From Durusdinium trenchii (lineage: Eukaryota > Sar > Dinophyceae > Suessiales > Symbiodiniaceae): a DNA stretch of 64,000 nt. Location of the stretch: the NCBI GenBank assembly GCA_963970005.1, contig CAXAMN010021273.1, positions 567,825 through 631,824 on the forward strand, given 5' to 3'. How positions within the stretch are numbered: position 1 is the first letter of the stretch; each line of letters opens with the position of its first letter. A program made the position numbers and the translations under genes. A model generated the notes under the pieces. The model was not told the DNA's origin, searched no databases, and saw only the letters and a program-made list of their open reading frames with translations. Positions 44,440 to 55,129 of the stretch are shown piece after piece.

Positions 44440-44494
44440 GCACCGGTGCACGGCTTTGGACCGGTGGAGTACTCCTGGCCGCGGCTCGATGGCA
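44440..44494 (+). CDS. SAM-dependent methyltransferase, exon with N-terminal W-x-G-G-x-L-L-A motif
   Basis: After GGCCGTTAG and before a textbook GTGAGTG donor (phase 2). It reads TGARLWTGGVLLAAARW, the conserved segment before motif I in the METTL21/EFM7/FAM86 group of lysine or protein methyltransferases (G-x-x-W-x-G-x-x-L-A). It joins in phase to the motif I exon at 47465. Upstream exons and the start codon are not identified. Confidence 0.6.
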
Positions 44495-45185
44495 GTGAGT
44501 GAAGAACTCTGCAGTATGAGTGAAGAAGGCCTTTTGTTTCCAGCCAAGAACAAAAGAAAAGATGAGGGTGATGTGAACATTCACATTTTAGTTGGTGGAT
44601 TGGCCAAACACAGGTCTTCATGTTGCTCAGGTTGCAAGAGAAAGCCACACTGGCATAAGGACCCAGAGTGACAAGACCCATGAAGCGCAGATGACAGTTC
44701 ACACTGTTCAGATGAGACCCAGGTCACGTGACCTACTGTACTTAGTGCCATGTGACCAATGTGACCTGTTCTTAAGGACAGACAACTAGATCGGGTGCTG
44801 AAGCGGGTGCCAGAGTGGACGGTTTGAGTTTGCTTGAGCCCACCTGCGCTGATTCAATTGGCCACTGTACCCAGCAACCCAGGGCTGGATGAGGAAGTGT
44901 TTGCTGCTGATTGAGACCTAGATGTAAGGGTTCTTAAGGACGGAGGTGGCAAAGGTTTTGGTGGACAACTACAACACACTATAGCCCTTGGGTTGACCTT
45001 ACCTTGTGAAGGACAGAATCAACGTACATGTTGGTTCATGAGCAGCTTGCTCCTGTGCTTGGGCAATGTCAGTTGCCCCGTTCGTTTGGCAAGTTGGCCC
45101 GCGTTTTTCTCTCTTCCACTTCCTATCATCTGACTGCATAATATGCAAAGAGAGACCATATGCTTAGATCCCCCCAGCCACTTAG

Positions 45186-45328
45186 CAATCCGGACACCAA
45201 GCACCTTGGTCAAACGAGGTGACCAAACACCGAGGCTTCGGTCTGTCCGGATCCCACCGTCGCTCGCACTCTCAGGAATGGCTGCTTCAAGCGGAGCAGG
45301 CCCACGCCACCGAGCTCCTCCGTCCGCG
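45186..45328 (+). CDS. Candidate exon inside the methyltransferase region
   Basis: Between CACTTAG and GTCCGCG|GTAAGC. It encodes QSGHQAPWSNEVTKHRGFGL, then SGSHRRSHSQEWLLQAEQAH, then ATELLRPR. Splice sites and composition are good, but the phase does not fit between the methyltransferase exons at 44440 and 47465, so it may be an alternative exon or a coincidence. Confidence 0.4.
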
Positions 45329-46206
45329 GTAAGCGGTGTTGGACGATACCGACGTTGAGAATCGGAGCAACCACCCAAAATATATCAAAATATGGTGTCC
45401 TGTCAAAACAGGGGTCATGCTTGGGGTTCTAGGTAGAAGTCAAAGTTGGCGTGGGGATCCCTTCCGAAACCTTTACAACCTTCTGGTGGGACATGTCTCG
45501 GTGTTTGTCACAACACCAGACGCTTCCTGGGACTAGATCTAGACATGACCTCTGTTTTGATAGGAACAGGCCATACTTTGAGTGGTTGATGGTCCAAAAT
45601 AGAGATCATTCAGGTTCTAGGTTAATATATTGCCTCCATTGACCGCTGTTTCAATATGTTTCAGTCACCCCTGGCCTGATCTGTAAAGATTTCAGTCCGA
45701 TGGATTGTTTGTAACAAAGAGGTTTCCCAAAGCAATCATTGGGCAATCATTAGCAATCTACTTCTCACAAGTTCATACCATTTGCTCGTCGTTCCTCGGT
45801 GTGGAACGGAACCACTCATCGAGCCGCTCGTCGAGACGATCGTCGGTTTGATGAGGCTGCCGATCCCCTCGTGTCATCGACTGTTGCATGGGCTTAGCAG
45901 CTATACCCTAAGAATCCGGGCCCCCGAATATGAAGTGGAGATGGTCCGACCCCTGCCATGCCCAAAGAATACGTTACTACTACACAAGATTATAGTAGAC
46001 TCTTAGAAGTTAGGGCAAGCTCGTTGATCTGATAATTTAATGTGAGATATTGAGGTGGATGCTTTTGGGTGGTTCCTCCTACCACTTGAGGGTGTCCAAA
46101 CAAACCTTGTTTTGGGGGTTCCCAATCCAAAACGAACGCAACCAGTTTAGTGCACAGAAACATGAAACTCAACCCTTGAGGCACCGCCGTCTCCAAGCAA
46201 CTCATG

Positions 46207-46400
46207 GGCTGCCGGAGCCGGGTTCAATGTGAGTTCCACGACCAAACCAGACTCAGTAGCTTCCTACATCAATTGATCGCTTCCTACCTCGAAGTGGCTT
46301 GGAGGACCAACAAGTCAAGCCGAGCCAAGGCGATCTGGAGGATTGGCCCAAATTCAGATCATCGGACCGGAACACCTGTTCTCATCGGGGGCGCGGCCAA
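46207..46400 (+). CDS. Candidate exon inside the methyltransferase region
   Basis: An open frame ending GGCCAA|GTGAGTG, a strong donor. It reads FHDQTRLSSFLHQLIASYLE, then VAWRTNKSSRAKAIWRIGPN, then SDHRTGTPVLIGGAA. Protein-like composition. It also lies in the 3-kb intron between the first two methyltransferase exons and has no recognised domain. Confidence 0.35.
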
Positions 46401-46557
46401 GTGAGTGTCCACGACATGCGTTCCGCGCGTGCGTTCCCACCAGGCGGAGTTGCTGAAAGGAAAGCAGGTGGGGAAACTTGGAAGAACACCACATCACATA
46501 CCTGCATGTTATGGAGCGCAAAAAACCGGTAAATGTATCTCCCAGCACCGCCCAGCG

Positions 46558-46608
46558 TCGGGGTCACCTGGCTGGTTTCGCCCCAGCCCACTACGTACAG
46601 GGACCTCC
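46558..46608 (+). repeat. 50-base repeat, copy 2
   Basis: Same text as 44380-44429 (GGGTCACCTGGCTGG(T)TTCGCCCCAGCCCACTACGTACAGGGA). It is followed by family text CCAGACAGGACACCCCTTG. Confidence 0.7.
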
Positions 46609-47464
46609 AGACAGGACACCCCTTGAAGATCCAGGTCTCCCAAGATTGAAGAGGTGTGGAGACCTCCACGCAGCGAGGCAGCGAGTGATCGTGGCGAGTC
46701 TGAGGCCATGACGTCATCCGAAGACCGTGGTGAACACATGTGACTTCCACCAGGACTTTCCAACAGGTGGTTTTTGGACACCCCTTAACTCTAAGAAGCT
46801 ATTTATAGACACCTCTTGGAAGCTCCTGGCAGGGCATCTTTTTTTGGTGAGTTTGTTTGTTTGAGGTATTTTGCTTCGGGTGGCATGCTGTGGCGTTTGG
46901 TTTGTCAGGTCGGTCAGGTCGACTTGGATTCTGTCAGACAGACTTTGATTCGGTCTGAAGTAGACCCCCCAGGCATGAGATTTTACACACACGTCTGGGG
47001 GGCTGTTGTTAATTAAGAATCTACATTACCTTCGTTGTTAATCATATTATGCAATCAATGGAATCATAGGAGATTCTATAAACATAGATAAGCGCAGTGC
47101 AGCCACTTGCAGCTGAAAGCGGACTTGCTTTTTGACAGCTCCCGTGCTCAAACAAACATATCAAGCAATAGGTCGAAGTAGGTGTTCACCAATCCTCTTT
47201 GACTGGGTGTTCACGACAGATGTCCATTCACCTGAAAGGAAGTGTTTGACTTGGGTCACTACTGCTTTACATGTTTTCAACATTATTCAATCAGCATTGT
47301 GCAGCTCAATGGCTGAAAGACATGGGTGAGCTTGCGGGTGGCTTTTCTAATGGCTCAGAAAGTCCAACTGCTGTTTGCCGATGATTTGTTTTCTCTTTGT
47401 GGTTAAACTTGCATGATGCATGCTGATTAAAAAATAGACAGATACTTTGTATAGATAACCATAG

Positions 47465-47664
47465 ACAAACAGACCAAAATGGTACACCGCATTCTCCAAA
47501 GAATGCGCTTCGACTCGACCGGGCGCCGTTGCTTCTTCCCGTGCCGCGCTCGCACCGGCAGTCCGCGCACCGAACCGTCGAGGTTCTGGAACTGGGCGCT
47601 GGCGCGGCCGCGCTGCCCTCCGTCGCCGCGGCGGCCGGCGCAGGCGCCGTGGTGGCCACCGAGG
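47465..47664 (+). CDS. SAM-dependent methyltransferase, exon with SAM-binding motif I
   Basis: This exon carries VEVLELGAGAAALPSVAAAA, then GAGAVVATE: the E-L-G-A-G SAM-binding loop (motif I), the L-P-S helix and the acidic residue at the end of strand 2 of a class I methyltransferase. The pattern V-L-E-L-G-A-x-x-x-L-P-S is typical of the METTL21/EFM7/FAM86 group, which methylates lysines or N-termini of translation factors and chaperones. It is very GC-rich. The left border (ACCATAG) fits the phase left by 44494; a second acceptor lies at 47500-47501. It ends ACCGAGG|GC, a GC-type donor. The unlike minus-strand frame over the same bases is a shadow. Confidence 0.7.
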
Positions 47665-48150
47665 GCGTGGAGGAGCCGATGGCGGTGGCGGTGGCGGCAC
47701 CCCCCAAGCCGCCGCGGGGCTCTGGGGGGTGCGAAGAAGTGCAAAGTGAATGCGAAGAAGCTTTTGGATTTGCCAACAAAAAGGGTATTTGATGATTAAA
47801 CAAAAAGACGTGTACAACACATCAGATTGAAAGAGGACTTGTGATCATGTTAGGTGTATTTTTGATGTTTGTCTCTGAGAAGGTCACATGAGACCACAAG
47901 AGTAGCTTTTGGATGCTTTTGGACAACTCCTTTTGGGGTTCATGTGGAGTAGCTTGAATGTGTATAGTGAGTTTTTCCAGCAACCCAAAGTTCATGGAAT
48001 GATTTGGACAGCTCGTCTGGTCTTCTCGCAGCTGCGGCCGCTCGCATGCGCTCGCATGCGCTCGCGGCGCTCGCGACGCAAGCATGCCATCCAGAACGAG
48101 TGAGGGTTGAAGGTCCTATGCCATGCCCTAAGCATCCATGTAGATGGAAT

Positions 48151-48247
48151 ACTCTCCCTGGAACTCACATGGAAGTGGAGTTCACCATTTCATGGTATTC
48201 CTTTCGGGGCCATGCCATCCACTTCCAAGTGAATTCCAGGGAGTGTA
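48151..48247. repeat. Inverted-repeat element, family D
   Basis: ACTCTCCCTGGAACTCACAT, then GGAAGTGGA, mirrored by TCCACTTCCAAGTGAATTCC, then AGGGAGTGT. Fragments of the family (CATGGAAGTGGAAAACCAGC, CACTCCCTGGAATCATCATG) occur near 19540, 24265, 29410, 29468 and 32568. It lies in an intron of the methyltransferase gene. Confidence 0.7.
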
Positions 48248-48442
48248 CTTGCCGACATTGAACCTTAGAACATCTTAAAGCCACCCTACCATAGTCAGGT
48301 ATTCCATACATTCCGTACATGGATATCCAGACGTCCACTGTCTCTGTGTGAAAACCAAAGTTGTCCTTTTTTTGAGCAGCCCTGTTGTTTGATTTGTTGT
48401 TTAACATTGATTGTTTGGGTATCTGTCAGATTAACTCCACTG

Positions 48443-48533
48443 CCCAGACGCTCCAAAAAGCCCTTGGTCCCTCAAAATTTAGGGATTTGAGACCCCAGAC
48501 CCCTCCACATGAGGGCCCAGGGTCGAGTCTGGG
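48443..48533 (+). repeat. MITE-like element, family A copy 5
   Basis: CCCAGACGCTCC at the left and GGGTCGAGTCTGGG at the right, about 91 bases. The shortest copy, in a methyltransferase intron. Confidence 0.75.
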
Positions 48534-48627
48534 TAGTGGTTGGTCCTTAAGGTCCTCAGCCTGGAGGACAGAAACCCTTTTTGTCAGCCTCAGGAGGTCG
48601 TTGCGCAGATGAGGCGCGATGACCGAG

Positions 48628-48655
48628 ACATGGTGGAGGTCATTTCGAAATCCAT
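48628..48655 (+). CDS. SAM-dependent methyltransferase, 28-base micro-exon
   Basis: Between GACCGAG and TCCAT|GTGAAA. In the phase left by 47664 it reads MVEVISKS, giving VVATE-D-MVEVISKS, which fits the text after motif II where the protein counts off residues to the next helix. The frame is open upstream to 48537 (QEVVAQMRRDDRD precedes), so a longer exon starting at an earlier AG is possible. Confidence 0.5.
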
Positions 48656-48941
48656 GTGAAAGTGAGCTCCCCTGCACTCCAAACAAGCACTGGACGCCAG
48701 GACTTCCTGCATGAGGTGTGCACTCCGGCCTTTTTGAAGACCTACCACGGCCACGGCATGTGTTTTTGTCCGTTTAGTGAACCTTCTACCCCAAGCAAAA
48801 GACATGAGCCAGACAAGCTGTTCCTTCCCCCATTGGGTCCATACTGTATATACCTACAGGTGAAACGACATCCCTGAGAAGGGCCTGGCAGGACGTCCGA
48901 GCAACGCATGGTTCTGGACCCTTTGGGTTCATGTTCATCAG

Positions 48942-48997
48942 TCGGACACCGCGCAGCGTGAGGCGCAACCTACAGGCCAATGCTCCAGCTGTGCGGG
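48942..48997 (+). CDS. SAM-dependent methyltransferase, exon with N-L-x-x-N-A-P motif
   Basis: After GTTCATCAG (or after GCGCAG at 48956, in the same phase) and ending GTGCGGG|GTGAGC. It reads SVRRNLQANAPAVR. L-x-x-N-x-x-x-N-A-P after motif II is a hallmark of this methyltransferase group. Phases match both neighbours. Confidence 0.65.
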
Positions 48998-49866
48998 GTG
49001 AGCAGTTGTGGTGGCAGCACACGGGGCGGCGCAGATATCGGAAGAAGGACACCGAAGGGGTGATAGGTGATACGTAACGAGGGGTGCTTGGGCTTTCGAA
49101 GCGGCTAGGTGGCACACCAGATTTAACGCCATGCTGCCACGATCAAACAATCAAATTAGTTGCAGGTACGATATAAGTGAGTAAGGACACCGCAAAATAT
49201 CCGCCATCGATGCTTTACTGAGTCCTGAGGAAGCCATTCTCATCTAGTCCAGGACCATCCTGAGGATACACTTTTGTCCTTTTCAGGAGATACCGACGAC
49301 CCAGTAGGATATATCTGTAACATGCCCATGATTTTGAGGAGAGAAAGGCAAGTTGAGTCTTGTGGTTTGTATCTCTCTTTGCTTCATGGAGTCACCGGCC
49401 GGTTGGCAAAGCGTCATTATCAGCATGATTCCGTGACTTTGGCATGGAAGTTCCCCCTCCCACACATGGCAGTGTGCTGTAGTGATTCCACAGGTCATAT
49501 AGGTTGTCCATGGTTGTCCCCGCATCACGCATCACTCACATTGGGTCAACGGTCAACGTGCGCACACGTTCTGAAACATCAAAAGCCACGCCAAGGTGGA
49601 AGCCCTTAAGGCTTTAAGGCCTTAAGATATGGGACCCCAACAGTTGCATTCTTTGTACCAGCATCCAAAAGGTGTTCCCCAGGTCACCAGTTCGGTGTGC
49701 CCAGAAAGCACCTGCTGTTTCGGGACCAAGCATGAGGTGCTTGGTGTCCGCATACATTTGGTTTTGTTTTCAACGGTTCGGGTCCGACCCCTGCGTTTCC
49801 GTGGGTCATGGGTTGTCCAAGGATTCTTATAGAAGGTCCCTGGTCATCCTTCGCATCGTTCGTCAG

Positions 49867-49935
49867 TCCATCAGTCCGTCCGATCCGCGCTTTCCAACCA
49901 CCAGGAGCAGTTCGACGTCGTGCTCTTCGCCGATG
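49867..49935 (+). CDS. SAM-dependent methyltransferase, exon with F-D-V-V-L-x-A-D motif
   Basis: Starts after GTTCGTCAG in the phase left by 48997 and reads HQSVRSALSNHQEQFDVVLF, then ADG. F-D-x-V-L-x-x-D is motif IV/post-II of the family and lies at the active site. It ends GCCGATG|GC, a GC-type donor. Confidence 0.65.
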
Positions 49936-50100
49936 GCTGGGAGATACAGGGACGAACTGTGACAGGATTAGGCAACTTCTATCAAATTCTGTGTTGAGAC
50001 ATTCAGGATCATTCGGGTCTTCCATCTCACAGAGTCTTTTGAGTCTTTTCTCCCGAAAAAGGAACGCGTCGAAGCCTCCGCACCGCTCGCGCCCCCGCAG

Positions 50101-50180
50101 GTGTGTACACCGAGCGGGGCGCCTGGCTGCTGGCCGATGCAGCAACGGCCGCTCCGCGGGGGGCGGGCGAAGCGTTCGGC
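50101..50180 (+). CDS. SAM-dependent methyltransferase, exon after motif IV
   Basis: Starts right after GCCCCCGCAG. It reads VYTERGAWLLADAATAAPRG, then AGEAF. It joins in phase as FADG-VYTERGAWLLADA; this group commonly has A-D-x-x-Y-x-x-x-G-x-x-L-L-x-x. The right border is uncertain; the frame remains open to 50309. Confidence 0.6.
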
Positions 50181-50762
50181 GCGACGACCGAGGTGTTTCA
50201 CGGGCGAAAGAGTAGAGCCAAAATCGATACGACCACCTGCTACTGGTTACCCAAGATGCTACTATATACACTGCATAATTTGCAACATTTTGAGTTGTGG
50301 CAGTGGTGAACTTGGCTGCGTTGGCTGATTGACAAACTGCTCATGTTGTTTATCCCTTTGCCAGGCACTACTCAGGCCATCAGGTACGTGCGCAGCTCAG
50401 AGTGTGGGATATCGGTTAGATTGCTGACCAAGGATTCATGCTCAACAACGAGCCTGAACTGCAAACTGACAGGCTGCCCCAAATTCCTATAGGAATCTAC
50501 CTAGCACTTCCTGTCGGGGGGCCCAATGGAGACCTGCATATACATGCGTAAGTAGTGTGGAGATAATATCCATTGGTGACCCCGAACGGAAGCAGCTGGT
50601 ATGTCGACATACCGAGGAACCGAGCCCTTTCCTGGTCCCTCGAAAATGGAGGGTCGATTTGCCGTGTGATCATGTGTGATCAGTCGTTGACCGACCAGCC
50701 ACCCGCTCGCTCCGTGATTGAATCGCTCCAATCCGGAACGAGGTTGATCGGGGCACTCCCAG

Positions 50763-50857
50763 ATCTACGAGCTGGCATGAGCTCCTTCGAGGAGTTTCGA
50801 CGCGTGCGGGAGCGGAGCAGGATGGTACTTCTCAGTGGGGAGAATTTGGGCATGTGA
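50763..50857 (+). CDS. SAM-dependent methyltransferase, C-terminal exon
   Basis: After CACTCCCAG and ending TGA at 50855-50857: LRAGMSSFEEFRRVRERSRM, then VLLSGENLGM. The frame is open upstream with LIGALP directly before, a phrase that would also fit the family (G-A-L-P-D-L-R-A-G-M), so the exon may begin near 50740. A short basic helix, then a hydrophobic strand, is the usual end of such enzymes. Confidence 0.5.
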
Positions 50858-51469
50858 TGTTCCTGGCTCAACTGGGATATCTGGGATACTGCTTGGTGCT
50901 TTCATTTATACGTGTTTCTTTTCTTTCTCCGATTTGAGAATGACTACTCCAGGTGACATCAGATTGATTCAAATTGTTTGGAAAGGGTTTAAACCATAAT
51001 CCAGGATAAGGTCGGTTCGAATTTTGACTCCGTCCCCACACTCCTTCGGTCAAAAGATGCTTTGACAGTGCCCTGTGATGGTGTGTGTATATTTTTGTGT
51101 TGTTTACGGGTGACCTGTAGAAGGCCAAGCACTTAATTGCTACTTGTTGGTATTGTTTTGGAATCCTACTCACGGAGAGCTTGACCTTGTTCCAAAATGC
51201 GAAAAGGCATCGGGCTAGGGCTTTGGATGTGGCCTCGAGATGCCAGTTTGGTGGAAAGAGATGTCATGCTTACAGACCAATCAGACCACAAATGAACGTT
51301 CATTCTATAGTGTAATATGAGTTCATGAACCCTGATGAAGACCCCAGATGTTGAGGTCGACCTGTATGTTGAACCTGGGACCAAATAGTGACAGAAGAAC
51401 ACGTGACAGGTCTGACAGAAGTAAGACTCTGAACTTTGGACTGCTTGAACACAATCCATTTGCTCCGTA

Positions 51470-51640
51470 GACCTACATTGGACCCTGCGGCCGTTGAGCC
51501 GTGGACGTGGGATGTGTTCCTCCGCGCAGGAGGACTTGTCCGCGCGGGGCCTCGTGGGCTCAGAGGTGTCCTTGGATCAGGACTGGACACGTGGATCATT
51601 TGGATTTGCGTAACTCCAAGGACACCTCAGGGGTTGTGGT
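51470..51640 (+). CDS. GC-rich exon candidate, frame undecided
   Basis: After CTCCGTAG two + frames are open. One reads LRPLSRGRGMCSSAQEDLSA, then RGLVGSEVSLDQDWTRGSFG. The other reads TLDPAAVEPWTWDVFLRAGG. Both look coding, and neither is recognised. The 3' part includes an inverted pair around GGTGTCCTTGGA. Confidence 0.3.
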
Positions 51641-52082
51641 GAACTCACAGTCGCAGTGCTGGTTTTCAGCGTTCAGTGACTGTAAATAGGACCTTACAGT
51701 AAGGTACCCAACTGGGATAGTCTTCTTAGGTACTTCAATCTCTGTTGGAAGTACAAAAGAATGCCTCCCAAGTAGCAAAACATGAACAGCATTCCAGCCC
51801 CGCACGCTGCAAAGAAACGCGACAACCGTTGCTTCAAAAGGAGATCATCGATGCTGCTTCGCGGCCCTACGATGAGGTGAAGGGAGGGAGTGTGGAATGG
51901 ACAGGGTGAAACGGAGTCCATGAGGTGAAACAGGGTGGATCAGAAGACACAGAAAGTGGGTATGTTTTAACCCCCGCGGTCAGTCGACCAACCACATGGA
52001 CCCTTTCAGAAGTTCACCCGTGGTGGAAGACCTACGAAGACCAACCCGGTGGCTTTTGACGAATCAGTTGTTCATTTGCAGG

Positions 52083-52235
52083 GGGTTAGCAACACTCAGC
52101 ATGTCCTACTCAGAATGTGTTCATATACCACCGTGGATGGCGTGGTTGGTTCCTGCTTTCAAATTGTTCTACCCAGCGGATCCCCGCAGAGTCACTCTAC
52201 AAGTCAGAGGCGCAAAAAACAGTTCCCCGCTTCCC
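52083..52235 (+). CDS. Candidate exon, unrecognised
   Basis: After TTCATTTGCAG: LATLSMSYSECVHIPPWMAW, then LVPAFKLFYPADPRRVTLQV. The mixture of aromatic and hydrophobic residues could include a membrane segment. The second + frame is also open. No family is recognised. Confidence 0.35.
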
Positions 52236-53466
52236 TACCCCAGACAATCCATGTATGTACAGTATTTATACCCATCCTGGCTGGAGTAGATAGAATATGA
52301 ACCGATCCAAAAAACATAATCATTGGATTTTTGCATGTTAACATCTACTCCATGATGACCAAAAACCCACATCCCGGGGTGTTTGGTTCCCCACTGGGAT
52401 CGGTTTTGTGATTCCGTGAGTGCTTGAACTGAGCTACACCGTTCGAAGTGGGACCCTCCACCACTTTGGGACGGATCGATGTTCCACAAAGTGTCGCCGG
52501 TTTTGGTTTGGAATGACTTTCTTTCAGGAGTGCTTGGTGGGTTCCTCTATTTTTATGCACAACCATTTGTCAAATTCTAGTGAAATCGTTTGTACTTTTC
52601 TCCTTACTTGCTTCTGTAGGTCATGATTTTTTCAGGTTTTGCGACTTTTTGGCACCTGCCCCACTTGTTTCGTTTGATATGTTTGATGTTCAAAGACTTC
52701 TTTGACGCATAATACTCGTAAAACATATTATCTGAATTGTTTGCTACAATTGGGAAAATGCTGCAAGCTACCACCACCCAGGCCGTTGGCCAGGGGCAGC
52801 AAAGCAGACAGCACCCAAATCGAGTGCGGGTGTCACTTTCAACCAATACTGGTAGAAGTCTTGACCACTACCTGTGAAGATGCTTTGCGCAGTGCTGGTG
52901 AAGGCTTTGACCAGTACTGGTATCAGTAGACTTTCCTCTTGAGCAACTCTATAAACCTCCCTGTTCATGTAAGAAGAAGAGGGCGCGTGCCTCGCAGCGC
53001 AGTGGCATTCGACGCTCTTCTTACGACACAGGCGCAGTGGCATTAGGTTTCGAGAGGTGGAGAGCTGAACTGGGACCCTGTAGTATACTCATGTACATGT
53101 ACTGGGACCCTGGCTGTTCCAAAGGGCTGTTCAACCTCTATAGGTAGGGGCATGAGACCCGCTCTCCCGTCTCCAGCTTTTCTAGGACTCCCGTGGCCTG
53201 GTGGCGGGAGGTTCCGCCAAGGACCGGATCGACCTGGGCGGCCGCGCCAGGACAGGCTTTCCGGTCCAAACCGATGTGGATCATTTGTCCATTTCAGTGG
53301 GTTTCAGCATCAAGAGAAAAGTACATCAGAGCAAGATAATACTGTTTACTGTATACCCTACAAGTCGGAGACCTCATGTTACTGTATATACAGTTGTTCA
53401 TAACAAACCAATAATACTTAAGGAGGTTTAAAAAGAGCTTTTACTGGGTCGGACTGGACTTGTTTC

Positions 53467-53580
53467 AGATCTGTTTGAAGGAAACCAGCTTTGAACAAGG
53501 ATCGGCGACTGCCGGCAGTCTTAGCGGTCAGAGGTCCGAGCGAACCCAGAGGATCCATGGTGGCGTAGCTATGACCTACA
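53467..53580 (+). CDS. Candidate exon, unrecognised
   Basis: After TTGTTTCAG the frame reads ICLKETSFEQGSATAGSLSG, then QRSERTQRIHGGVAMTYIHL and remains open for about 100 codons. Only the first part has coding character. Confidence 0.3.
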
Positions 53581-54000
53581 TTCACTTAAAAAACACATCG
53601 CGAATTCACACACACGCACATGGCAGTTGGTTGGTATTCGATCTTTGCGGCGCGGATCGTCTTTCTGAGGGGTGTGTGGTCGGCGTGTCGGTTGCTTGGA
53701 GCTGTGTGCCACAAGCGACGCTGTCACCCTCACCCTCCGCAACACCACCATCGGCGCATGAGCGCTGGAGGCCGGATTAACCGTTTCAAACGGCACACGT
53801 TACTCCGCAAGGTCCCGCAAGCTGGCTGGTCTATTATTTGACAGATGGATCCCCCTATCAATCCCCCATTTGTCGACAGATCTGTCCAAAATGGGTGCCG
53901 CTTCTCACCCCTGAAACCACATGCTCTCCTGGATCCGGTGAACAATCGGTATTGGCTGTGCCCCACCAAGTCCCACCATGTCTCCCTTTCCTGGCAGACG

Positions 54001-54212
54001 GCTCCACCCCCGGAGGTGTCCCTCTGACCCGGAAAGCGAAACAGCGCGTGCCGTGCCGTGCGACCGCGCAAGCTCCGCGCGTGCCGCGCGGCGCACATTG
54101 CGCCGCAGGACTACCGACTGATCCTCTGGCGTTACAGCCAAGAGGCACCGGCATCGCCCAGATCGAGTGCGTCCTCGGTCGGTTTGGGGAGGCGTCCTCG
54201 AGCGAAGAATGA
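54001..54212 (+). CDS. Candidate terminal exon, unrecognised
   Basis: A GC-rich frame after CTGGCAG near 53998: LTRKAKQRVPCRATAQAPRV, then PRGAHCAAGLPTDPLALQPR, then GTGIAQIECVLGRFGEASSS and TGA at 54210-54212. The last 30 residues look clearly coding. Two other frames are also open, so the frame is uncertain. Confidence 0.35.
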
Positions 54213-54933
54213 GACATGGCACCACAGGTTTGCATCGGAGTCTACGCATTGTTCATGCATTTTCGGTGGATGGCTTCACTTGGAGCAATAGGAGTGGAAC
54301 TTTGGTATTTTGTGGATGACAATGATTGAACATGGATGAGTCAAAGCCTGGAGCCCGCTTCACCCTGCTAGATGGACCATGTTTGGTAGTCTATGTTCTT
54401 CATGTTCGGTGGGAAAAAGGTAGGGTGTCAGGGTGTCCCGGTAGGGTACCCATCCCCATAAGTTTGATCAGTTGGAGTCAGTGTTCGAATGGCCAAGCAA
54501 TGCATAGCACTGCAAGTGATTATCTATTGCTTTTGTTGTGGCTTGGTTTTGCTGTAAGCTTAATGATTCTTTTCTGAAGCGGTGCATACGTGGTTCTATA
54601 GGCTTTATTTTTACCCAGTTTACCGTGATTTCCAAGCTGTTGGCTCATGACAGATCACATGGCTTCTCTTTTTGCCACGTCAGCATGTGCAAAAAGGTAC
54701 GTACTTAGAAAACACGGTTTTCCAAAAGACTGTACGAAGAGAGCGTGTCGAGCACGAACGTGCATGCACACAAGACATTCGACAAACACGCACAGAAGAC
54801 TAAAGAGATGGAATGGACACGCAGTATAACAATTGAAGTTCCAAATGACCAGAAGATGTCATTTGATCACATTCATGGTATTGCCAAATGAAAGATTTGA
54901 ATCAATCCACTGGTCACCGCTGGCTGTGTGAAC

Positions 54934-55121
54934 CTCTGTCTCTGGCTGCGCGTTTCCGCGATGGCACCAAAGGCTCAGGCGCCCCAGCGTTCTGGAGTGC
55001 TTTCCGCGTTTCCGCGAAGAAAGAAGACGAAGAAGACCCCTGGGGTAGGATTATGTCTAAGTCTTCCAGTACTTCATCTCTTGGCTCTCCAAAAGTGCCG
55101 TTTTTCTCCATGAGCCAGGTA
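54934..55121 (+). CDS. Candidate exon, unrecognised
   Basis: The frame gives LSLAARFRDGTKGSGAPAFW, then SAFRVSAKKEDEEDPWGRIM, then SKSSSTSSLGSPKVPFFSMS and ends GAGCCAG|GTAATC. An overlapping frame with ATG at 54960 (MAPKAQAPQRSGVLSAF) is an alternative. It contains a short repeat, TTTCCGCG. Function unknown. Confidence 0.35.
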
Positions 55122-55129
55122 ATCTAAGT

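Noticed and set aside
47306-47820. Long minus-strand open frames over the methyltransferase exon
   Set aside because: They are shadows of a GC-rich + strand exon with a clear SAM-binding motif. The minus products are low-complexity Ala/Pro/Arg.
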